This document shows positions 26,121 to 34,890 of a stretch of 64,000 bases of DNA, piece by piece. The notes beneath the pieces are model-generated. The model worked only from the letters and a program-made list of their open reading frames with translations, was not told the DNA's origin and did no database searches. Position numbers and translations under genes: made by a program. The stretch comes from Rhodoblastus sp963748385 (GTDB lineage: Bacteria; Pseudomonadota; Alphaproteobacteria; Rhizobiales; Beijerinckiaceae), in the NCBI GenBank assembly GCA_963748385.1, contig CAVVIQ010000009.1, positions 399,896 through 463,895 on the forward strand, read 5' to 3'. Numbering within the stretch: the first letter of the stretch is position 1; the number at the start of each line of letters is the position of its first letter.

Positions 26121-26669
26121 CGGTCTGCTCCTTCATGTCGCGCCCCTGAGTTTTCCGGTGGCCCGAACGTTCGGCGGCGCGCGCCAGGGTCGGAACCCGC
26201 GGCGGGCTCGCCGGGCGTCACTGACTGAATAGATGCAAGATCCAGGAATACGACAAATAACCGTAGGATAGCTCGCCGCTGTCACGCAACGGCGATTGGC
26301 GATCAATTTTTCGAGTTTCGCATCAGAATTTGGGACTCTCTCCATTCGACGCGAATCCGCAAGACGATGCTGGGCGCGTCGACAAGGCGCGAATTGGGCG
26401 TGGCTTCTGCATGATCTCTGTCATGGAAAGCGGAAGCGGGCCGCCAATTGACCACGCGAACTTGTTCCCGAGAACGACAGCTTTGAGATGTTGACTGACG
26501 TGTCCGGCAAGTTTGGCGTACGACCGCCTCGGGTCACGAGCGCTGGTTCGTCTGACAATCGGAAGGTCCGCTGAGTGCGCGACAGCGGGCGGCGGGACCT
26601 TCATCTCTCAAGACCGCAACGAGCCGAAACCGGTCATCGCCAGTGGGCGCCAAGCGTGCGATTCTACCA
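26121..26669. other. intergenic region without a supported gene
   Basis: About 550 bases between glgP and the polysaccharide locus, both on the minus strand. Open frames here carry no recognisable motif. It may contain the glgP promoter and the end of the polysaccharide transcript; no clear terminator is seen. Confidence 0.5.
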
Positions 26670-27597
26670 CTAGCCGCGATTGTATGACGCCGCCATGGCG
26701 TCCCACGCCGCGCCCTCGTCCCATCCATAGGCGGCGGGGTCGATGATGTCGGTATTGATCCGGGCGAGCGGTTCGGAGAAATCGGTCTGGGTCGCGAGGC
26801 GGACGTTGCATTCGAGCCCCAGGCGGGGCCCCAGTTCGGCCGCGACTCTCTGGGCGAAGGCGCCCTGGGTTTCGACATAGCCGCAGGGGCCGAAACGGCG
26901 CCCTTCCCTTTTCTCCACGCACTCAGCTACAAAGCCGGCATAAGCCAAGGCCAGCAAGTCGACATGGATATTGTCGCGCAAATATCGCGGGGTGCGGACT
27001 TCCGCCGTCTCGCCCTTGCGCCAGGTGTTGACCAGATAGGCGCCGAAACGCGGCTCTTCATACGGTCCGAAAGGATTGGCGATGACGAATTTGCCGAGCG
27101 GCAGGCCTGAAATCACGCACCAATATTTCAGCACCTGCCAGGTCAGCCCCTTGGACAGGCCATAGGGCGAAAAGGCGCGCATCGGCGCGTTGCCCGCGCC
27201 CTCGTCCTGCTCGAAAACGCTGCCCGTCGCCACCACCGCCTTCAGGCCGTTCCTGGCCAGACTTTCCAGCACGGCGCGCAGATTGCGGGTATTGGCGGCC
27301 ACGGCGCCGACAACGTCGAAATCCATGCTGCGGTAATCCGCGACATGGGCTGCGTGATGACAAAAGGCGTCGAACGGCGCATCCCTGACGAGCGCCATGA
27401 ATTTATCGTCGCCGAAACGAACATTCCGGCACGATTTCCGCGATTTGCCGCAGGCGCTCGACTCTTCCGCCGCGCACGCCGGAATAGCTCTCCGCCGTCC
27501 CGCGCAAAGGCGCCACCACTTTTGCGCCGCGCGCGAAAAGCTTTTCGGCGAACCACATGCCGGAGAATGAACTCGCTCCGGTGAGCAGGATTTTCAT
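26670..27597 (-). CDS. NAD-dependent epimerase/dehydratase, extended SDR (frameshifted)
   Basis: The N-terminus MKILLTGASSFSGMWFAEKL is a Rossmann dinucleotide site. The body has CHHAAHVADYRS, VVATGSVFEQDE and the catalytic pattern PYGLSKGL (Y-x3-K). One surplus base in the stretch 27413-27418 separates the first ~60 residues from the rest; corrected length is about 308 residues. It modifies a nucleotide sugar for surface glycan synthesis. It ends the polysaccharide operon and overlaps the preceding rfbC-like gene by 4 bases. Confidence 0.8.
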
Positions 27598-28161
27598 TTC
27601 AGGCCCCGCAACCGCTCAGGCTGGTGAAATTCCGCGTTGAAATCCGGCCAGGCGGCGTCCTTGGGCGACAGTTCGACCGGCTGGATCGGCCATTGCACGC
27701 CGAATTTCGGGTCGTTCCAGCGCACGCCGCGCTCTTCCTGCGGCGCGTAGAAACTCGACACCAGATAGAGCGCCTCGGTGTCCGGCTCGAGCGTCAGGAT
27801 GGCGTGGGCGAAGCCGCGCGGCACATACATCATCAGCCGGTTTTCGGCGGTCAGCGTCTCGCCGAACCATTTGCCGAAAGTCGGCGAATCCGGCCGCAGA
27901 TCGACGATCGCGTCCCACAGCGCCCCGCGCACGCAGCGCACCACCTTGACCTCGGCGGCGTCGCCAAGCTGGTAATGCATGCCGCGCAAGGTGCCCTTGG
28001 CGCCCGACAGCGAATTATTCATGTTGACGAAGCGGGTTTCGAGGCCCGGCGGCGGCAAATTCCCTTTCGCAGAACATGCGGGCGAAAAAGCCGCGGTCGT
28101 CGCCGCGCTTTTCCAGTTCGATCACCCGCGCGTCCTTGAGCGGCGTTTCGTGAAATTTCAT
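27594..28161 (-). CDS. dTDP-4-dehydrorhamnose 3,5-epimerase-like cupin (frameshifted)
   Basis: RfbC-family cupin. Conserved parts are GFFARMFCEREF, VNMNNSLSGAKGTLRGMHYQ, VRCVRGALWDAIVDLR and YVPRGFAHAILTL, with the His and Asp of the epimerase active site. Residues 1-37 (MKFHETPLKDARVIELEKRG) are in one frame and the rest in the next; a surplus base lies at about 28043-28050. Corrected length is 188 residues, normal for the family. It belongs to the nucleotide-sugar cluster; the product need not be rhamnose, since no rfbA, rfbB or rfbD is visible here. Confidence 0.85.
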
Positions 28162-28180
28162 CCCCATCCCTTTTTTAGAC

Positions 28181-28236
28181 GGGCGTCTGTAGACGCCCCA
28201 TAGCCCGTCGAAAGACAGGCGCCTGTAGACGCCCTA
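28181..28236. repeat. two tandem short palindromic repeats
   Basis: GGCGTCTGTAGACGCC (about 28182-28197) and GGCGCCTGTAGACGCC (about 28218-28233) are near-copies 36 bases apart, each able to form a hairpin. They fill the gap between the two sugar genes, and the second touches the last codons of the upstream epimerase gene. Confidence 0.6.
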
Positions 28237-29298
28237 TGCCCTTTCCAGGAAACCTTCGGCCCAGCGCAGGTCGCCGGTCAGGCGGCCGGCGTCGAGATGG
28301 GCCTGCAGCATCTTCAGCCGCATGAAGGTCGAGGCGCGGAAATTGGCGTCGGCGAAGCCCATGCCCGACAGTCCCTCGCGCAGCAGTTCGATCGAGCGCT
28401 CCAGCGTGATCTGCGGCTGGTGGTTGGGCGCGAGCGAGCGGAACAGGCTGAAATCGACCTTGTAGGAGCGGGTGTCGGGCTGGGCCTGGGTGTTGATCGA
28501 AACCGTCGTTCCCGGAATGGCGGCGGCGACCGCGTTGGCGAGATCCTTGACCTGATAGTTCCACACGTCCGAGCCGATATTGACCGCCAGCAGCGGCCCG
28601 CCATTGGCGGCGTCGCGCGACAGCGACCACTCGATGGCGCGGCACATGTCGCGCACGTCGATCAGCGGGCGCCAGGGCGTGCCGTCGGACAGAACGGTGA
28701 TTTTGCCGGTGGCGATGGCCGAGGCGACGAAATCGTTGAGCACCAGATCGAGGCGCAGCCGGTCGGACATGCCGCAGGCGGTGGCGAAGCGCAGCGAGGT
28801 CGCGACCATGCCCTTGAGGTCCATCCCCGCCAGGGCCTTTTCGGTGTCGATCTTGGAGCGGGCGTAGGCGGTCTGCGGATTGAGCGGATCGCCCTCGCGT
28901 CGCGCGGCGCCCGGCGCAAAGCCGTAGACGCTGCAGCTCGACGCGAAGACGAAATGTTTCACCCCCGCCGCCGCCGCGAGTTCGGCGAGGCGCACCGAGC
29001 TGCCGCGATTGACCTGATCGGTCACCTCGGCGAAGGTCTGGCCCATCGGATCGTTGGAAATGGCGGCGAGCTGGACCACGCCGTCGACGCCTTCCAGCAG
29101 CGAGGCCGGAAGCTCGCGCACGTCGCCGTTGATCTGCGCGTCATAGACGCGCTCCGGCCAGACGGGCGCGTTGGTGGTGGACAGAGCGAAATAGCCGGTG
29201 TCGTGGCCGATGAGCGTGGCGTTCGGCCAGACCCGGCGCAGATGGCGGCCGAGAAGCGGGCCGATATAGCCCTGGTTGCCGGTGACGAGAATTTTCAT
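28234..29298 (-). CDS. NAD-dependent epimerase/dehydratase (extended SDR)
   Basis: Encodes 354 residues starting MKILVTGNQGYIGPLLGRHL (Rossmann G-x2-G-x2-G). VQLAAISNDPMG, FASSCSVYGFA and the catalytic TAYARSKIDTEKAL (Y-x3-K) are present. The family acts on nucleotide sugars such as CDP- or dTDP-hexoses. It lies between rfbF and the rfbC-like gene on one strand, so it probably works on the CDP-glucose made by RfbF. The exact reaction (dehydratase, epimerase or reductase) cannot be fixed. Confidence 0.87.
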   Translation of the reverse strand: MKILVTGNQGYIGPLLGRHLRRVWPNATLIGHDTGYFALSTTNAPVWPERVYDAQINGDVRELPASLLEGVDGVVQLAAISNDPMGQTFAEVTDQVNRGSSVRLAELAAAAGVKHFVFASSCSVYGFAPGAARREGDPLNPQTAYARSKIDTEKALAGMDLKGMVATSLRFATACGMSDRLRLDLVLNDFVASAIATGKITVLSDGTPWRPLIDVRDMCRAIEWSLSRDAANGGPLLAVNIGSDVWNYQVKDLANAVAAAIPGTTVSINTQAQPDTRSYKVDFSLFRSLAPNHQPQITLERSIELLREGLSGMGFADANFRASTFMRLKMLQAHLDAGRLTGDLRWAEGFLERA

Positions 29299-29346
29299 GA
29301 GCGCCCCAATGCGGAGAGAAACAGCCGGGAAGCCGGCGCGGATGAT

Positions 29347-30117
29347 TTACCAGACCTTCCAGGGCGCCTTGCCGGCCGCCCAGAGTTCTTCGAGCTGACG
29401 GCGGTCGCGCAAAGTGTCCATCGGCTGCCAGAAGCCGTGATGGAAATGCACGCCGAGCTGGCCTTCCGAAGCGAGCCGCTCCAGCGGCTCGCGCTCCCAG
29501 ACGGTGCTGTCGTCCTCGATATAATCGCCGACCTTGGGCGAGCAGACGAAAAAGCCGCCATTGATCCAGCCGCCGTCGCCGACCGGCTTTTCCTGAAAGC
29601 CCAGAACGTTGTCGCCTTCGAAGCGCAAGGCGCCGAAACGGCCCGGCGGCTGGGTCGCGGTGACCGTCGCCAGCCGCCCGGAACGGCGATGCAGGTCGAT
29701 CACCGCCGAAATATCCACATCGCCGACGCCGTCGCCATAGGTCAGGCAGAAGGCCTCGTCGTCCTTGACATAGGGCAGGACGCGTTTGATGCGCCCGCCA
29801 ATCTGGGTGTCCTCGCCGGTCTCGACCAGGGTCACCGACCACGGCTCGGCGGCGGCGCGATGCAGCACCATTTCGTTGGTGGCGAGATGGAAGGTCACGT
29901 CCGAGGAATGGAGGAAGTAGTTATGGAACCATTCCTTGATGACATAGCCCTTGTAGCCGAGGCAGACGACGAATTCGTTCACGCCATGGGCGGCGTAGAT
30001 TTTCATGATGTGCCACAGGATCGGCCGGCCGCCGATTTCCACCATCGGCTTGGGCTTGATCGTCGTCTCTTCGGAAAGGCGGGTGCCCAGTCCGCCAGCG
30101 AGCAGAACAGCCTTCAC
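29347..30117 (-). CDS. rfbF: glucose-1-phosphate cytidylyltransferase
   Basis: RfbF makes CDP-glucose from CTP and glucose-1-phosphate, the entry to CDP-sugars. Its 256 residues carry LLAGGLGTRLSEET, KPKPMVEIGGRPILWHIMK, the metal and substrate site LTYGDGVGDVD and GWINGGFFV. The N-terminus MKAVLLAGG fits the family. Its start overlaps the end of the glycosyltransferase gene by 4 bases. It gives the best clue that this locus builds a CDP-sugar-derived glycan. Confidence 0.95.
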   Translation of the reverse strand: MKAVLLAGGLGTRLSEETTIKPKPMVEIGGRPILWHIMKIYAAHGVNEFVVCLGYKGYVIKEWFHNYFLHSSDVTFHLATNEMVLHRAAAEPWSVTLVETGEDTQIGGRIKRVLPYVKDDEAFCLTYGDGVGDVDISAVIDLHRRSGRLATVTATQPPGRFGALRFEGDNVLGFQEKPVGDGGWINGGFFVCSPKVGDYIEDDSTVWEREPLERLASEGQLGVHFHHGFWQPMDTLRDRRQLEELWAAGKAPWKVW

Positions 30118-31302
30118 AGCGCAGCTTCCTCGCTCGCGGCCTCGTCACCGTTGAAAACCTCCGGCGCCTCTTCGTTCGCCGCACGAATATCTTCAATCAA
30201 TTTCATGATATCACGCATCTTTTCCCTTAAATCGAAGGTTGAAATCCAGGAATCGGCCAGGCTGCGGAAGGCCTCCGAGCGCAATTTTTCGGGCGTGCAA
30301 GCCTTGATCACCCGCACAGCGTCCTCGGCATTGGGCAGGCCGTGGCAGAGAATTGCGCTGCGCCCCAGCCGGTCCGCGACCGCGGTGGTCTTGGAGAAGC
30401 AGAGCAGCGGCCTGCGCAGGACCATGGCCTCGGCGAGCACCAGGGGATTGGGATCCTCGCGCGACGACAGGAAGAACAGGTCCATCTGGCCGATATGGGC
30501 GTATGGGTTGTCGACCGCGCCGGCCACATAAAGATTGGGCGGTTTCTTCTCGACGAAATCCTCGTAGGCCGTGTTTTCGATCGACTCGTCGGGCGTCCAG
30601 CCGCCGACCCACAGAAAATCGCAGTCCGGGGCCGCTTCCGCCGTGGCCAGAAAAATGTCCGAACCCTTGCGCGGCGAGGCGTGGCCGCACATGCCCACGA
30701 CCAGACGCTCGCCCTTTTCGAAGGGCTCGCCGGCGGCGTTGAGCGCGGGCGCCGGCGTCTCCGTCCGCCAGTGCGCGCACAGCCTCGATGTCGATGGCGA
30801 TGCCGAAATCGACGGTCCTGGCCGGAATCATGCCAAAGACGTCGAGCACGTCGCGGAACAGGTCGCCCGCGGCGAGCACCGCGCCGTCGGCCACCGCCAT
30901 GACCTCGATCTTGGTGAGGACATGGCGCAGCAGGCTGGACGATCTCGTCGGCCTTTTCGTGGACATGGATGATCGCGCGCCGCCCCGCCGCCTTGGCCGC
31001 GAGCACGAAAACCGAAGCCGCGAGCGAATTCACATAGACCAGATCGTCCGGCCGCTGCTCCAGCAGCGCCGCGGCCGTCCGGAACCTCTCCTCGAAGGGA
31101 ACGCGAAAGTCGAATTCTCGCGCCGTCGAGCACGGTCAGACTGCTCGTCGCCGAGCAGATCCCTCAGCCAAGGGGCGAGCGGGCCGTCCTTGAGAACGAT
31201 GACATGGACGTCCTCGCTGCTCGCCAGCTCCTTGGCGATCAGGCCGCCGACGCGAGGCGCGCCGGTCCGGGTGGCTTCGTGCAGAACCAGGGTGATCGAC
31301 AT
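30114..31302 (-). CDS. GT4-type glycosyltransferase (several frameshifts)
   Basis: The reconstructed ~394-residue protein begins MSITLVLHEATRTGAPRVGG, typical of GT-B enzymes. The C-terminal domain has GERLVVGMCGHASPRKGSD and the sugar-nucleotide motif SSREDPNPLVLAEAM. The frame changes near 31140, 31115, 30940 and 30760. The last three boundaries are supported by sensible sequence on both sides (VNSLAASVFVLAAKAAGRR, LLRHVLTKIEVMAVADGAVL); the first is less certain. All are consistent with one surplus base each. Role: transfer of a sugar in surface glycan synthesis. Confidence 0.8.
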
Positions 31303-31308
31303 GGCGGC

Positions 31309-32261
31309 CTACCGATAGACGATTTGATAGCCCATGTGACGAACGAGAGCCGGAACGGCTCTTTCGACGCCATGCGCGATCTGGCCGTCGATATGGAAAT
31401 CGACGTCCTTGTCGCCGCCAAATTCCCATTCCTGATGTTTCAGGACGGAATGCAGGCGCTTCACCACATCGCCGCGGATCAGAAACATGAAGCCGCTGAG
31501 GTAGTCAAGCTCGCGATTGGCGCCGGTGATTTCGAGCAGATCGAGCAGCCGCTCATATTGCATCGAAATTCTTGCCCATGTCGGAAGAGCGCCATTCCTT
31601 GGCGCCGATCATGCCGATCGAGGGATCGTCCAGCATCATGTCGACGCATTCATCGGCGACCTCGGGGCTGCCGGCGATGGCGCGCAGCAGGGTGCGCCGC
31701 CAATGGTCGGCGCGCTCGATCGCGATATGCGGGCTCTTCTTGGTGTGCATGAAGGCGAACAGGTCGTAGCGGTCGATATCGACATTGTCGAGCAGGCGGG
31801 TGAAGCCGCCGATGTCGCGCCCGGAATTGTTGGACAATTGCAGGAAGGCGCCGGGGGCCAGAGCGCGGATTTCCTCGTGCAGCTCCGGCGTCCACGACAG
31901 GTCCACCAGATTGATGAAAATGTCGAAGCTGCGGTCGCGGAAATTCTGCGCGAAAGCCGCCAGTTCCTGCCAGATGTCGGGATAGAAGGCGTGGATCAGC
32001 ACGCAGACATGGATCCGCTCCTGCGGCGGGGCGATGCGCAGGGGCGCCGCGCTGGTCGGCAGGTCGATCCGGATGTCGTCGAAGTAGAACTGCCAGCGGC
32101 CGTACATGCGGTCGCGCTCGCTGCGGCCGCTGGTCACGAAATGGTGGAAGGCCGCGAGGAAATCGCCGCTCATATAGGAGAGGTCGGGATTGAGCGCGAC
32201 ATAATCCTCGGCGAAAAAGCCAAGCGGAATGTCGCGGATGCTTCAGTCCCGTCCGCTTCAT
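31309..32261 (-). CDS. RgpF-like rhamnan synthesis F family protein (two frameshifts)
   Basis: Central sequence IHVCVLIHAFYPDIWQELAA, NNSGRDIGGFTRLLD and FAFMHTKKSPH is characteristic of the rhamnan synthesis F family (PF05045), glycosyltransferase-like proteins of rhamnose-rich polysaccharides. The C-terminal part (YERLLDLLEITGANRELDYL, GFMFLIRGD) is in the next frame, with a surplus base near 31563; another near 32235 separates MKRTGLKHP from DIPLGFFAEDYVALNPDL. Corrected length is about 316 residues. It lies 6 bases upstream of the GT4 gene. It may have been one polypeptide with the next gene upstream, which ends with similar repeats. Confidence 0.75.
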
Positions 32262-32321
32262 CAGCGACAGCGGGCGAGCCGAATCGTCCTTCCGGATCGC
32301 CGCTGCTGGCGCCAGTGCGCG

Positions 32322-34542
32322 TCAAGCTCGTTCGTCGTCGAGATCTTCGAGATCCCGATGGACCCGGCGGTAGAATTCCCGATCGAAATCGTCGCGGCAC
32401 GCCAGAAGCTCGTCGAAGAAGGCGAGCAGACGCGGGTCGAGCGGCGTCTTCATGCGGTGGTCGGAGCGCAGCATGGTCGAAGGCGATTTCATCGCATGTT
32501 CGATTGCGCTGGTTCCGTCATAGTCGTCGCCGCGCTCCTCGTTGTAGACTTTCGTCGAGAAGAAGGGATGGGTGGCGAAACCGCCGGCGTCGCCCTCGCG
32601 CAGATAATGGACGAGCGCCGGCTCGTGGAGGTCGATCTCGTTGCGCGTCCGATAGAAGGCCGGATCGAGAAACAGATTGGGCAGAATCGTCTCGTCCAGG
32701 CAGCCATGGCCGAGATAATGGGCGATCGGCGGATCGATCAGGGCCTCGCCGCGCTCGGTTTCGATCTGATAGCGGTAAAGTCGGGGATCGAAAGCCGGGA
32801 TCACCGCGAAATCGTGCAGCCTCCGATGCCTGACGAAATGTTCCAGCGGGTTGAGAATCGCGTCCGCGTCGGGGAGCGAAGCGAGAAAAGCCTCGGTATT
32901 GAACAGAGGCGACGGGTCGAAGCGCGCCGCGCCGCCGATGGTCAGGTAATGCAGCAGCGGGTTGGTCTCTTCCTCCGCATAGCTCATGAAGGTCGCGCGG
33001 TAGAAATCCGTGTCGAACAAGGGATAGGGATCGAGACCGGCCGCCGCGCCCTGCTGGATATAATGCAGGAGCGGATCGCCCTGCGCCGCCCCCATCTGGC
33101 GCCGGTAGAACAGGACGTCGAGCAGCGGGTGGGGACGAAGGCCCGCGCGCCAGCCGATCAGAACATAGTGCAGCAGCGGATTGTCAATATCCGAGACGAA
33201 GTCGGCATACAGCGACTTGTAGAAATCGGCGTCGAACAGGTCGGCGATGGCCACGGCGTGCGCCTTCACCCGGTCGGACATCATCGCCAGCCCGCGGATT
33301 TCCTCGGTCATGGCGAAGGAACGCCAGCGGCGCATGGACAGATCGAGCTGCCGCGCTCCCGCCCGCAGGCTCTGGCCGTCGCCGGCGCCCTGGCCGAGCG
33401 CGTCGAGAATCAGCCGCCGCTCGTCCGCGAGCATGCGCGCCAGCGCGACCATCTGGTTTTGATCCGTCGCGGCGGAAGGCGGCGGCGCGCCCGGGGATTT
33501 TCGGCGCGCCTTGCGCGGCGGCGGCTCTCGCCGCCTCGGCCCGGCGCTCTGAGAGGATTTTCGCGATCTGGCCGGCCAGATCGCCGTCTGTGACGCCGAA
33601 CACGCCAAGCTCGAGCGACGTCGAACCATCGCCAACGGCGAGGATCAGACGGCAGGGCCTAGCGTCCGGCCGTCCCGGACCCGCGGCGATTCCCCGCTCC
33701 AGACGCTGGAGCCTGTCATTCGGCCAGGAACGCAGATCGAAGGAAAAGCCGGCGACATTGTTCGGCAGAAGTTGGAACAGGTCGGGCCGCGCTTGCGAAG
33801 TCGTCGTCCGATCGAGTTCGACGCCGTCGAAGGCGGCCATGACCTTGATCGGCGTCCGCGGCCGGACCAGATCGACCGCCCAGCCCTTCAGCGCGCCATC
33901 CCCGAAATGATCCAGCCCAAGCCGGAAGCGCGCGCCAAAAGACGGATTGTCGAGATCGGCGGCCGCCGCATGAACGAGATCGAGCGTGGGCTGCGCGGGC
34001 GCGCGCCAAGGCTCCGGCGGCGCCGAAGAGGTTTCGAAAGACGCCGCCAGAGCGACGCCGAGTTGATCGCGCAGCGCCTGATTGGTCAGTCCCAGCGCCG
34101 CGACGTCGATCCGCGACGGCTGGTCCGCGAAATCGAGGACCAGATCCGCCGACGCCGCCAGGCCGGCTTTATCGATGGCCCGCAATTTGTTCAGCGCCGC
34201 GAGCGGCCGTTCGAGGCCCCATTGGGTCAACGCGAATTCGAAGCCGGCGACATTGCCGGGCAGATCCGTTTCCAGATCGGGACGCGGGAGCCCGGTTTCG
34301 ATTTCGCCAAAGGCGATCCCGGCGATGGTGAGCCGCAACCGAACCGGCTCGCCCGGCTTGTCGAGGCGCAAGGCCCAGCCGCGCATCCTGCCGGCGGTCA
34401 GGAAGTCGGCGCCCGCGCGAAACAGCGAACCGCCATGAAGCCATTCCAGTGAAGACGGGGCGATTTCGGCGACGACGAAATTTTCGGGCGCGGACGGCTC
34501 GGCATGCGATGCGACGCCCGCAACGCTCAAAGTTTCATTCAA
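32322..34542 (-). CDS. large repeat protein of the surface glycan locus (frameshifted)
   Basis: About 739 residues after correction. Residues ~41-165 and ~205-330 are two copies of a module with GWALRLDKP / GWAVDLVRP and LPGNVAGFEF / LPNNVAGFSF. Then, in the next frame (surplus base near 33480-33530), come at least six ~50-residue repeats of the type PLFDTDFYR...NPLLHYL..G. Such repeats are found in front of glycosyltransferase domains of large polysaccharide enzymes. No catalytic domain of its own is recognised. It is the first gene of the minus-strand polysaccharide operon. Confidence 0.7.
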
Positions 34543-34835
34543 TGACGCCCCCCGCGACCCCTGCCGGGTCCGAAACGAAACTCAAAACATCCGGTCGGCC
34601 TGTCGCCGGAAAACGCAAATTTTTTCGACGAACCCCTTACGCGCGGAAACCTTAAACGACCATTCCGCCGGTCACAAGCGCAGCCGCGCTCCGACCGGAG
34701 CGCGATCGACTTCTACTTCCCCTGCCCGCATTTCGACGCCCTTGTCGGGCCGGGCCTGGCGGAGTTTGGCGTTTTTCCTCGCGGGCGCCACTTCGGGAAA
34801 ACCGCAAATCCTGTTCCTGTTCCGCCCCTCGCGGC

Positions 34836-34865
34836 AAAAAAAACGGCGGCCCGTCGGGGCCGCCG
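34836..34865 (-). terminator. rho-independent terminator of clpS-clpA
   Basis: On the minus strand CGGCGGCCC / GGGCCGCCG forms a 9-bp stem around a 4-base loop, followed by eight T. It lies 26 bases beyond the clpA stop. Confidence 0.92.
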
Positions 34866-34890
34866 CGATCTCGCTTCGACCGGCGCGGGC

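Noticed and set aside
28297..30531. A 744-codon plus-strand open frame opposite the sugar genes
   Set aside because: It is antisense to rfbF and the SDR, which have full motifs; its own sequence is Arg/Gly/Asp-rich with no family pattern, as expected for antisense frames in GC-rich DNA.
26670..34542. Programmed +1 frameshifting as the cause of the broken frames
   Set aside because: No common slippery codon, stop-codon context or downstream structure is shared by the sites whose boundaries are clear; sequence error is simpler. It is kept as a test in the findings.
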